Origin: UBA5239 sp040391785
GTDB lineage: Bacteria > Verrucomicrobiota > Lentisphaeria > Victivallales > Victivallaceae
Length of the DNA stretch: 64,000 bases
NCBI GenBank assembly: GCA_040391785.1
Contig: JBEBXH010000018.1
Span: forward strand, 1-64,000
Direction: 5' to 3'
Shown: piece after piece, positions 16,202-24,336 of the stretch
How the letters are laid out: the number at the start of each line of letters is the position of its first letter
How positions within the stretch are numbered: the stretch's first letter is position 1
Notes under the pieces: model-generated
What the model saw: the letters and a program-made list of their open reading frames with translations, nothing else
The model's database searches: none
What the model was told of the DNA's origin: nothing
Position numbers and translations under genes: made by a program

Positions 16202-17289
16202 TGCTTGACGATGCGGTAGATCAGGTAGGCGCCGACCATCTGGTAGACCAGGTTCGGCAGCCACAGAAGGTATTGCGGCTTCAGAAACGGGTAGGACGTC
16301 AGCGATTCACAGATGATGATCGAGAGGAAGTAAAGCCCCGCCAGGACCACGCTCAGGAAGATCCCCACCGACGTTTCGCGCCGCGAGGTCCGGATGGCCA
16401 GCGGCAGCCCCAACAGCATGAACGCGATCGGCGAGAGCGCAAACGCGATCCGCTGGTTCATTTCCACTTCCAGCTTGGTGGTATTCCGTCCAAGCTTTGT
16501 CTGTTCGAGGTGGATGCAGGCGAACAAATCGCGCATGGTCATGTATTTGGGTTTGATGAAAACATCGCGCTTATTGAACTCCTGTCCATAGTTGAAGGAG
16601 AATGAAATTTTTTCGCTGAAAGCCCGGGTTTCCGGCTTGGATTTGCGGTCGCGGATCATGCAGTCGAAAAGCTCAACCGTCAGGATCTGGCGCTCTTTGT
16701 CGACAAGGAACTTGCCGCGGTCGGCGGTGATGTCCTGGTCGTACTCGAGACCTTTGTCGTCCATGGTGAAAATCTGGACGCCTTTGACTTCATTGTTTTT
16801 GACTTTATCGTCGATATAGATGAGGTTGTTTTCGAACCGCACCTGCCGGCCGGGTTCAAAGACCGCGATCGGGTTTTCGATGACCGCGCCGGAAATCAAG
16901 CGCCGCGATTCGCCCAGCAGCGGCGGCCCCACATTCAGCTGCAGGTACAGGCAGACCAGCATCATCATAAACGCCATCACCATGATCGGCGAAATAATCT
17001 GCAGGATCGACACTCCGCAAGCGCGCATGGCGGTGATTTCCGAGTCCGCCGAGAGCCGCCCGAAAACCAGGATCACCGACACCAGGATCGCCCACGGCAC
17101 CGTAAATGTCAGCACAATCGGCATGGTGTACAGCGCGAACTGAAAAAAGTGTTTGACCGGAATTCCCTGCGCGATATGGTCGATGATCTCGATCATCCGC
17201 GCGCCCAGCATGGCAAAGGTCAGGATGCCGATAGCCATCGAAAAGGTCAGCAGAAACGCTTTCGCCACATATAAATTAAGTGTTTTCAT
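16198..17289 (-). CDS. LptF/LptG family LPS export permease
   Basis: 363 aa, YjgP/YjgQ family. Six transmembrane helices are visible: three before residue about 125 (AFLLTFSMAIGILTFAMLG, FFQFALYTMPIVLTFTVPWA, VMAFMMMLVCLYLQL) and three at the end (IAFALSPIAFMLLGLPLAI, GIFLSVVLAGLYFLSIIIC, LVYQMVGAYLIYRIV), flanking a periplasmic beta-jellyroll domain (about 130-270). With LptB it extracts LPS from the inner membrane. The partner permease is not in the window, so whether it is LptF or LptG is open. Supports a diderm, LPS-bearing cell. Confidence 0.9.
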   Translation of the reverse strand: MKTLNLYVAKAFLLTFSMAIGILTFAMLGARMIEIIDHIAQGIPVKHFFQFALYTMPIVLTFTVPWAILVSVILVFGRLSADSEITAMRACGVSILQIISPIMVMAFMMMLVCLYLQLNVGPPLLGESRRLISGAVIENPIAVFEPGRQVRFENNLIYIDDKVKNNEVKGVQIFTMDDKGLEYDQDITADRGKFLVDKERQILTVELFDCMIRDRKSKPETRAFSEKISFSFNYGQEFNKRDVFIKPKYMTMRDLFACIHLEQTKLGRNTTKLEVEMNQRIAFALSPIAFMLLGLPLAIRTSRRETSVGIFLSVVLAGLYFLSIIICESLTSYPFLKPQYLLWLPNLVYQMVGAYLIYRIVKH

Positions 17290-17400
17290 CTAAAACTTAA
17301 GTCTCCATTAACCAAATAAGATACACGCTCAACCCCCTTTTAGCAAACTCATCCGGCAAAAAACAGGGCAAAAGTCTTTGCCAAGGGCCACCGACACCGC

Positions 17401-17428
17401 TTGACAACGATCTCAGATGTTGTATTTT
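17401..17428 (+). promoter_or_regulatory. Promoter of the DUF5054-like gene
   Basis: -35 TTGACA (17401-17406), 16-nt spacer, -10 TATTTT (17423-17428). An ATG at 17417 lies inside the spacer, so it cannot be the start of the gene; this supports GTG 17474. Confidence 0.7.
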
Positions 17429-17473
17429 AGTCAAATATCAAGTCAATATTTAATTCAAGCCAAGGAGCGAATT

Positions 17474-19321
17474 GTGGATAAGGTAAGGATTATTTTCAAA
17501 ACACATCTGGACATCGGATTCACGGATATGGCGGAGCGGGTCAAGCAGAAATATTTTTCGACCTTTATCCGGGATGCGGTGGCTACCGCCGATGCGTTCC
17601 GCCGCGATAAAAGCGGTTTCCGCTATGTCTGGACGGTCGGTTCGTGGCTGATTCGGGAGTATCTGGAGCGTTCGTCGGCGGCGGACCGTGTTTTTCTGAA
17701 GAAGGCGATTTCGCGGGGCGATATCGTATGGCACGCCCTGCCTTTTACGCCGCACAGCGAATACGCGGGCGGCAAACTGTTCCGCGCCGGACTGGCCATT
17801 TCCCAGGAGCTGGACCATGAGTTCGGCAAGAAAACCATTGCCGCCAAGTTGACCGACGTGCCGGGGCATACCCGGGGAATCATTGCGCCGCTGGCGGAGG
17901 CCGGGGTCGAGCTGCTGCACATCGGCATCAACCCGACGTCGGCGGTGGTGGACGTGCCGCCGGTGTTTCGCTGGCGCGATTCCGGCGGGCGTGAACTGCT
18001 GGTGATTTATCAGGCTTCCTACGGGGAGTCGGTGCGCTGCGGCGACACGCTGTACCGGATCGAGATGACCGGCGACAACCAGGGCCCCCATTCCCCCGCG
18101 CAGGTCCGCGCAATCCTCGCGGCCCATGCCGGCTGCGACGTCCGGAGCACCACGCTCAATGACCTGGCGGAAGAACTTCGCCCGCTCTGGGACAGTTTCC
18201 CGGTCGTGACCAGCGAAATCGGCGACACCTGGATTCACGGCGTGGGCACCGACCCGGTTAAAACCGCCCACTTCCGTGAACTCGAGCGACTGTATGAAAG
18301 CTGGGGTGATTTCCCGCAAAAACGGACATTCGAGCGGCGCCTGCTCGAGGTAGCCGAGCATACCTGGGGCATGGACGAAAAGAAATATTTCCCGAATTTC
18401 TTCGACTGGGACGGAGCCAGACTCGATATTCCCATGGCGCGGCGTTTTGCCGCCTCGTGGCGGGAACAGCGCCAGCTGATCGACGGGGCCGTGGCCATAC
18501 TGCCCGATAACCTGCAGCGCATAGCCCGGCATTCGCTAAGGCGGCTGACGCCCCGCCCGGGCAAACTCCCCAGCTCGCCCACTCACCGGAAAGCGATCGA
18601 AAACGATTTTTTCCGCCTGGAACTCGATCCCGCCAGGGGCTGCGCCAAATCGCTGCTGGTGAAGGCGAACGGATTTGAGTTCCGGCATCCCGGTCTGCTG
18701 TATTATCATAATTTCACTCGGCAGGATTATAACCGTTTCCGGCGCCAGTATCTGCGCCTCCCGGAGGAACCGTGGGCAATCCACGATTTCACGAAACCGG
18801 ATATGCCGGATGCCGCCCCGGAAAAAGCCGCCGGGTTTCCATCCGAATTTCATGCGGAAAAAGACCGTGTTCTGTTCATCTCGAAAACAAGCGGATTTTT
18901 CGAGCGGCTCGAAACCGAGTACCGGCTCGGGAAAACCCTGGAAATCCGCATCCGCTGGTTCGGCAAGACCAGAACACGCAGACCCCACGCAGCCTGGGCG
19001 TCATTTCTCCCCGCGCAGCCGGTCAAGGAATGCCGTTTGCTCAAGCTGGACGAGGAAATTGATCCGCTCGACGTCGTGAGCCGGGGCGGACGCACCCTGC
19101 ACGCGGTACGTTCCGTCCGGCTGGACGGCAAGGTAACGGTCACGCCGCTGGATTCGGCGCTGGCCGCTCCGGGCAAGATGTCGCTGCTGGATTTCCACGA
19201 TCGCCTCCCGGACCTGAACCGGGGCATCCACTTCAATCTCTACAACAACATCTGGGGAACTAATTTCCCCATGTGGTTCGGAGACGACATGGAATTCCGC
19301 TTCATTATCGCGCCGGAGTGA
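17474..19321 (+). CDS. DUF5054-like protein, GH38-type fold
   Basis: 615 aa from GTG 17474, chosen because AAGGAG sits 7 nt upstream and the longer start at 17417 precedes the transcript. The N-terminus VRIIFKTHLDIGFTDMAE has the H-x-D metal motif of GH38/57-like barrels; other cues are YVWTVGSWLIREYLE, KLTDVPGHTRGIIAPLAEAG, SEIGDTWIHGVGTDP and EHTWGMDEK. These match the DUF5054 family, thought to be glycosidase-like but not characterised. The C-terminal 220 residues are beta-rich. No signal peptide. It abuts the convergent AraC gene with no spacer. Confidence 0.8.
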   Translation: MDKVRIIFKTHLDIGFTDMAERVKQKYFSTFIRDAVATADAFRRDKSGFRYVWTVGSWLIREYLERSSAADRVFLKKAISRGDIVWHALPFTPHSEYAGGKLFRAGLAISQELDHEFGKKTIAAKLTDVPGHTRGIIAPLAEAGVELLHIGINPTSAVVDVPPVFRWRDSGGRELLVIYQASYGESVRCGDTLYRIEMTGDNQGPHSPAQVRAILAAHAGCDVRSTTLNDLAEELRPLWDSFPVVTSEIGDTWIHGVGTDPVKTAHFRELERLYESWGDFPQKRTFERRLLEVAEHTWGMDEKKYFPNFFDWDGARLDIPMARRFAASWREQRQLIDGAVAILPDNLQRIARHSLRRLTPRPGKLPSSPTHRKAIENDFFRLELDPARGCAKSLLVKANGFEFRHPGLLYYHNFTRQDYNRFRRQYLRLPEEPWAIHDFTKPDMPDAAPEKAAGFPSEFHAEKDRVLFISKTSGFFERLETEYRLGKTLEIRIRWFGKTRTRRPHAAWASFLPAQPVKECRLLKLDEEIDPLDVVSRGGRTLHAVRSVRLDGKVTVTPLDSALAAPGKMSLLDFHDRLPDLNRGIHFNLYNNIWGTNFPMWFGDDMEFRFIIAPE

Positions 19322-20203
19322 TCACCCCTTGATGCGAAACGCGCCGGGAGTTTTGCCGTAGAATTCGCGGAAGGATTTGATGAAGTAGCCGGTGTTGATG
19401 AAGCCGCATTGCTCGGCGATTTCGTCGATGGAAAAATGGTTTTCGCGGACCAGTTCCATGGCCAGCTCCATCCGCATGACTTTTAGCGAAGCATTAAAAT
19501 TGTGTTCGTCGTAGCGGCAGAAAAGTTTCGAGATGTGCGAAGGGTTGAGCTGCAACGTCCGGGCGACCTGATCGCGGTTAATCGGCAGGTGCATATTTTC
19601 CACCATGTAGCCTTTGATCCGGTGATATGTCAGCAGCGACTTGCTGCCGGGCGGCGGCTGGTCGTGCTGCAGCTGATCGAAACAATAATCATGCATGAAG
19701 GTGAGCAGCTGCCGGCTCAAATCGATTTTGTCATCCTGCCGCACGAGTTCATTCAGGGCCTGCAGAATATCCCAGCCGGGCTGCGGCATGGGGGCACTGG
19801 TGTGGTACCAATAGTGCCTTGATACGATTTCCTTGCCTTGCATTTCCGCCACCGAAAATAAAAACCGGATGTATTGCGGGAAAAAGACCAGCGTAAACAT
19901 TTCCATCGGCTTCATTTCCTCTTTGAGCGGCGGGATGGTCAGGGCGTAGCGCGAGCAGAACAGGATATTGCCGGGGGTCAGGCGGATGCTCTGCACCTGG
20001 TTGTCGCGGCAGATCCGGTAAGGATGCTCGCCGCTGATTACCGACATGATGCGGTGCAGCGGATGCATATGGTGTTTGAGCTCCGGAATTTTGGTGCGTT
20101 CGCTCAAACGGATGGTTTTTATGCCGGTGCTTTTCACGCGGCGGCTGACTTCGAAAAGCCGCTCTTTTTCTTCCGGTTCAAGTTTGATCATTTCACTCAT
20201 CAT
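19322..20203 (-). CDS. AraC family transcriptional regulator
   Basis: About 293 aa from ATG 20203 (MMSEMIKLEPEEKERLFEVS); longer or slightly shorter starts are possible. An N-terminal ligand domain (HHMHPLHRIMSVISGEHPYR) is followed by a C-terminal double HTH (LPINRDQVARTLQLNPSHIS and FSIDEIAEQCGFINTGYFIK, then FREFYGKTPGAFR). It is divergent from the pseudopilin-glycosidase operon at 20358-26330 and is its likely activator. Twin 12-bp repeats at 20218 and 20323 flank that operon's promoter. Confidence 0.9.
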   Translation of the reverse strand: MMSEMIKLEPEEKERLFEVSRRVKSTGIKTIRLSERTKIPELKHHMHPLHRIMSVISGEHPYRICRDNQVQSIRLTPGNILFCSRYALTIPPLKEEMKPMEMFTLVFFPQYIRFLFSVAEMQGKEIVSRHYWYHTSAPMPQPGWDILQALNELVRQDDKIDLSRQLLTFMHDYCFDQLQHDQPPPGSKSLLTYHRIKGYMVENMHLPINRDQVARTLQLNPSHISKLFCRYDEHNFNASLKVMRMELAMELVRENHFSIDEIAEQCGFINTGYFIKSFREFYGKTPGAFRIKG

Positions 20204-20217
20204 AAACACTATTTTCC

Positions 20218-20334
20218 AAAAAGCAACATTATGAGAATCAATACCACATTTATCGCATTGACAAAACACTTGATTTTGGATATAATATACTATGAATTCA
20301 AGAAAATAAAATGGTTATTCGAAAAAAGCAACAT
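20218..20334. promoter_or_regulatory. Twin 12-bp sites 105 nt apart around a promoter
   Basis: AAAAAGCAACAT occurs at 20218-20229 and 20323-20334, on either side of the consensus promoter at 20258-20286. The 105-nt spacing is ten helical turns. Binding by the adjacent AraC protein with DNA looping is a plausible inference. Confidence 0.45.
20258..20286 (+). promoter_or_regulatory. Consensus sigma-70 promoter of pseudopilin operon
   Basis: -35 TTGACA (20258-20263), exactly 17-nt spacer, -10 TATAAT (20281-20286): a perfect match. Predicted start about 20293, giving a leader of about 65 nt. Confidence 0.85.
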
Positions 20335-20357
20335 ATCAACCAAAGGAGATTTCACCG

Positions 20358-21077
20358 ATGAAGACGGCGAAAATGAATTTCACCCTTATTGAGCTCCTCG
20401 TCGTGATCGCGATCATTGCGATTCTGGCAGCCATGCTGCTGCCGGCGCTGAACAAAGCGCGCGAAAAGGCCCAGACCACCAAATGCCTGTCGAATGTGAA
20501 GCAATCCATACAGGCGGTGATCCTCTACAGCAACGACTACAATGACGAGGCGGTGAGGTATTTCACGCCGAATGGTTCCAACGATGTTTTCTGGGCCGGT
20601 TACCTGGTCGGTTATGCCAAGGGTGATTACCTGCCGAAGGATCCTGATTACAGGGTGGCCCGCTGCCCGACGAATATCAATCCGACTGGTGATAGCCCCT
20701 CGATTTTCAGCTACGGCATGAACAATGCTTTTCCGGCAAACGTCCTGTTCAATACCGACACCACAAAAACACCGCGCTGGGGAATGCTGGATTTCAAGAA
20801 GATCAAGCGTCCGGCGGCGGCCATGATCCTCGGGGATTCCGTGCACCGTACCGCCTATGTCGGCAGACAATACGGTACGCTGGCTTACAACGGCTGGGAC
20901 TACGGAATCCACATGCGCCACAGTGAGCGGGCCAACCTGAGTTTCGCCGACGGCCATGCGGGCACCTGCGGGCCCAAGGAAATCGTGGAATCGGCAATCG
21001 ACCTGCTCGAAAACCCGGCCACCGTGGTCCGCCTGATGTACGGCAGCGGCACCCCATATCTCAGAATCTGGAATTAA
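20358..21077 (+). CDS. Type II secretion/type IV-like pseudopilin, H-X9-DG type
   Basis: 239 aa. After a 7-residue leader (MKTAKMN) comes the prepilin helix FTLIELLVVIAIIAIL with the usual Glu5. The -1 residue is Asn instead of Gly. The C-terminus has HSERANLSFADG, a precise H-X9-DG motif (TIGR04294-type processing-associated domain). Such proteins are inserted in the inner membrane, processed by a prepilin peptidase and may form pseudopili. AAAGGAG precedes the ATG. First gene of an operon with a secreted glycosidase and two intracellular ones. Confidence 0.9.
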   Translation: MKTAKMNFTLIELLVVIAIIAILAAMLLPALNKAREKAQTTKCLSNVKQSIQAVILYSNDYNDEAVRYFTPNGSNDVFWAGYLVGYAKGDYLPKDPDYRVARCPTNINPTGDSPSIFSYGMNNAFPANVLFNTDTTKTPRWGMLDFKKIKRPAAAMILGDSVHRTAYVGRQYGTLAYNGWDYGIHMRHSERANLSFADGHAGTCGPKEIVESAIDLLENPATVVRLMYGSGTPYLRIWN

Positions 21078-21099
21078 CCTGAACGGAGTATATTATCCC

Positions 21100-23280
21100 A
21101 TGAAATTCAAATCTCTCGCCCTGACCTTCGTCCTGATACTCGGAACCGGCAGTTTCGCCGCACCTCAATATACCGGCCCGAAAAGCAGCGACAAGTGGAG
21201 CCACCACGCAAACGCCCCGAAAATGGAGCAGCAGGATGAATCGATCCTGCTCAACAATCCGGAGGTCACGCGCAATCTGCATTTCATCTATATTCCGGTG
21301 GAAAAGGGCAAACGCTACACCGTCAGCTATGAGCTGAAAACCGAAGGAGTGGAAATCAAGAAGCCCCATCGCGGCGCCACAATTTTCATTGAATGGGCCG
21401 ACGCCAAACATAATTTCGTGCGCGGCGGCGATTACCGCGGGGAACAGCAGTCGCCGGCGGAGTGGACCAAACTGCAGAGACTCTCACCGGTGGTGCCGGA
21501 GGGTACGCAATACCTCAAATTGTACGTGGCGCTCGAAGGCGCGGGCAAGGCATGGTTCCGCAATTTTCTGGTGACGGAATTTACCGGTTATCAGGCCTTG
21601 AATGTGTCCGAACCCGCGCCCGGCACGGTGCTGGACAATGTATTTCCGGAGTTCAAGTGGCAGGATGTCAAGCGCCCCTGCCAGGTGACGATTGCTTCCG
21701 ACAAAGCGTTGACCCGCGACCGGATGGTATTTGCCGCCAATGAACCTCAACTGAGGATCGACAAAGAACTTCCGCCCGGCAGCACCTGGTATTTCATAAT
21801 ACAGGATACCCCCATGTATGTAAACGACAGTTTCAGAAGCGAAATCGGAAGTTTCTCCATCGCCAAAGACGCCGGCGTCTGGCCGCCGCAGGTCAATCTG
21901 CAGTACGTTCCCTCGACCGAGCCCAGGCCCACGCTCAAAGTCGAGGTCCGCGCTCCCGAAAAAAGCACTACCGGGATTTTCATCAACGGTCAGGCCGCGG
22001 AAATCGTGTCCGCTTCGAATAACACATTCACGTTCCGCCCGGCGGCGGATCTGGCGAATGATGTTCACCGCGTTGAATTCCGCATTGCCGCCGGGGAACG
22101 GCAGGAAACAATCAGCCGCTTTTTCTCCACAGCCAAACCGGTCAGCAAGACCACATTCAAGCAGGGGATCACCTACATCGACGGCAAGCCGTTTTTCCCC
22201 ATCGGCACCTACGAACCGCTGCATGCCAACCGCGACGACCTGACCGGGCTCAAGGAAGCCGGGTTCAACTTTGCGCACAGCTACGATTATACCGCGATCA
22301 AGGAAACCACCCCGGAAGCGGTCAAGGCCCACAGCGAACGCGCCGCGAAATTTCTGCAGCACGCCGAGTCGGAAGGCCTGAAAATCCTGCTCGGCATCCC
22401 GCGCAATCTCAGCAAAAGCAGCGATATGGACAGCATTTACGCGTATATGAAACCGCTTGTACAGAAATATCCGGCCCTGTTTGCCTGGTATCTTTACGAT
22501 GAGCCCCTCCTCTCCAAAGTACCGGTAAACGTAATGGCGAATTTCTACCGTTCATTCAAGGAAATCGACCCGTTCCACTTCGGTTATACGCTCTATGCCG
22601 ACGCCGTGATTTCGCTGACCAAAGATGTTTACGAATATGCCGGTCAGGCCGACGCCATCGGCAGCGATCCCTATCCCTCGTGGCGCGGGAACAAGGATAA
22701 TTATATCTTGGTCAAGAGCTGGACCGAAAACTGCCGCAAATTGGCGGGCGAGGACCGTCCGGTCTGGATCGCGCTGGAAACCTTCGACCCCGACTACCTG
22801 TGGGACACCGGCAAATATTACGGTCAGGCCGGGCAGCACGGGCCCATCGTCTACCCGGATTACGACCAGATCAAGTGCCAGGCGTTTCTGGCGCTGAGCG
22901 GCGGAGCCAACGGCATCATTCACTACAGTTTGCCGCACCGCGCTTACGATATGCTCAAGCATGCGCCCGAATCCTGGGCCGGCATCGGCAGGATGAACCG
23001 CGAGCTGCAGGAAGTCGCCCCCTTCGCCACGCACCCCGGCAAGAACAACGTCCTGACACTGGAACTGCCGAAGCCGCTCGTTTACTGGACACGCGACAAT
23101 GCCGCCGGCGAGACCATCATCGCCATCATCAACCCGACTTCCGGCGAGTGCGAACTGGACTATACGCTGCCGGTCGGGCGGCGCCCGGTCCGCAGGTTTT
23201 ACCAGGAGAAACAGGATGGTCCGCGGCTCAAAACCAAATTCCGCCCCTTTGAAGTAAAAGTTTTTTTAGCAGGTAAATAA
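21100..23280 (+). CDS. Secreted multidomain GH-A-type hydrolase (family unclear)
   Basis: 726 aa. Signal peptide (MKFKSLALTFVLILGTGSFA), a beta-sandwich of about residues 25-165, an Ig/FnIII-like segment (SEPAPGTVLDNVFPEFKW onward, about 170-255), another beta domain to 345, then a TIM barrel opened by ITYIDGKPFFPIGTYEPLHA. Candidate catalytic acids are Glu near 467 (WYLYDEP) and Glu near 560 (WIALETFD), at positions expected for clan GH-A. Exported, presumably acting on a polymeric glycan at the surface. It follows the pseudopilin by 22 nt and precedes the sialidase-like gene without a gap. I cannot assign a CAZy family. Confidence 0.75.
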   Translation: MKFKSLALTFVLILGTGSFAAPQYTGPKSSDKWSHHANAPKMEQQDESILLNNPEVTRNLHFIYIPVEKGKRYTVSYELKTEGVEIKKPHRGATIFIEWADAKHNFVRGGDYRGEQQSPAEWTKLQRLSPVVPEGTQYLKLYVALEGAGKAWFRNFLVTEFTGYQALNVSEPAPGTVLDNVFPEFKWQDVKRPCQVTIASDKALTRDRMVFAANEPQLRIDKELPPGSTWYFIIQDTPMYVNDSFRSEIGSFSIAKDAGVWPPQVNLQYVPSTEPRPTLKVEVRAPEKSTTGIFINGQAAEIVSASNNTFTFRPAADLANDVHRVEFRIAAGERQETISRFFSTAKPVSKTTFKQGITYIDGKPFFPIGTYEPLHANRDDLTGLKEAGFNFAHSYDYTAIKETTPEAVKAHSERAAKFLQHAESEGLKILLGIPRNLSKSSDMDSIYAYMKPLVQKYPALFAWYLYDEPLLSKVPVNVMANFYRSFKEIDPFHFGYTLYADAVISLTKDVYEYAGQADAIGSDPYPSWRGNKDNYILVKSWTENCRKLAGEDRPVWIALETFDPDYLWDTGKYYGQAGQHGPIVYPDYDQIKCQAFLALSGGANGIIHYSLPHRAYDMLKHAPESWAGIGRMNRELQEVAPFATHPGKNNVLTLELPKPLVYWTRDNAAGETIIAIINPTSGECELDYTLPVGRRPVRRFYQEKQDGPRLKTKFRPFEVKVFLAGK

Positions 23281-24336
23281 ATGATTGCACCGGTTCTGGA
23301 AAAGAAAGTCGAAGTCGTTGATCTGAAGTTTGATATCGCCATGGCCCGGCCGGGCCAGATGTACGGCTGGCCCGGGCTCACTCGGGCGCGCAATGGCGAT
23401 TTGCTGCTCGCGGCTTCGGAGCGCAAATTCCACTGCTGTCCTTTCGGCCGCGAAGTGGTCGCGCGCTCCTCCGACAACGGCCGGAGCTGGAGCTTGCCGC
23501 TGGAAATTTACAACAGCGAACTCGACGACCGCGATTCCAATCTCCTGACCATGCCGGACGGCACCGTAATTTTGAGCTGGTTCAGTTCGCTGTCTTTCCA
23601 GGTCAACTGGCCGGAACGGGCCGCGCGGGTTACGCCGCAAATGTGCGAGGAACTGGTCGGCTCCTGGCTGCTCAAATCCGCCGACAACGGCCATACCTGG
23701 GACAAAACCCCCACCCGCATGCCCGCCGGCAACCACATTTCGCCCAGCGTACTGGCAGATGGCTCGCTGTTGACCTGCGGGGCGGTGGGCAAGGATTATT
23801 GCGTTTTCAAATCATCGGATTGTGGTCGGAGCTGGCAGCAGATCGGTATTGTCCCCGGGCCGAAAAAGCCGGACGGTCATCCGATTCTCAACGAATCCCA
23901 TCTGCTGGAAGTGGCCCCGCGCCGTATCGTGGCAATGTTCCGTTCGTTCACGGGCGATATCTGCCCCATCTATCAGTCCGAATCCGACGACGGCGGACAC
24001 ACCTGGAGCCCTGCCCGCGAGCTGCCGGTCATGGGTTGCCCGCCTCAATTGCTGAAACTGAAAAACGGCGTGTTGATGTGCTCGTTCGGACACCGTCAAA
24101 ATCCCTACAGCATCCGCGTCATGTTCTCGCACGACCTCGGCCGGAGCTGGGATTTCGATAACATCGTCACGCTCTATGAATGGGAGGATGCGCCGGACAT
24201 GGGGTATCCCACCAGTTTCGAGCTCGGCAACGGCGAGATCATGACGGTGTTTTATTGCAGCCGGCGTGACAAAGCACCGGAGAGCAAACTCCCGGAGGGG
24301 ATTTTCACCCTGCGGTACAAACTGAGTTTTCCATAA
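23281..24336 (+). CDS. Sialidase-like beta-propeller (BNR/Asp-box) protein
   Basis: 351 aa, no signal peptide. Five Asp boxes of the form S-x-D-x-G-x-[ST]-W are visible: SSDNGRSW (63-70), SADNGHTW (133-140), SSDCGRSW (178-185), SDDGGHTW (235-242) and SHDLGRSW (283-290), which define a six-bladed sialidase propeller. The family includes exo-alpha-sialidases (GH33) but also other hydrolases, so sialic acid as substrate is uncertain; the canonical N-terminal FRIP motif is not obvious. The ATG follows the upstream stop directly, and its own stop overlaps the next start by 1 nt, showing translational coupling. Confidence 0.85.
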   Translation: MIAPVLEKKVEVVDLKFDIAMARPGQMYGWPGLTRARNGDLLLAASERKFHCCPFGREVVARSSDNGRSWSLPLEIYNSELDDRDSNLLTMPDGTVILSWFSSLSFQVNWPERAARVTPQMCEELVGSWLLKSADNGHTWDKTPTRMPAGNHISPSVLADGSLLTCGAVGKDYCVFKSSDCGRSWQQIGIVPGPKKPDGHPILNESHLLEVAPRRIVAMFRSFTGDICPIYQSESDDGGHTWSPARELPVMGCPPQLLKLKNGVLMCSFGHRQNPYSIRVMFSHDLGRSWDFDNIVTLYEWEDAPDMGYPTSFELGNGEIMTVFYCSRRDKAPESKLPEGIFTLRYKLSFP

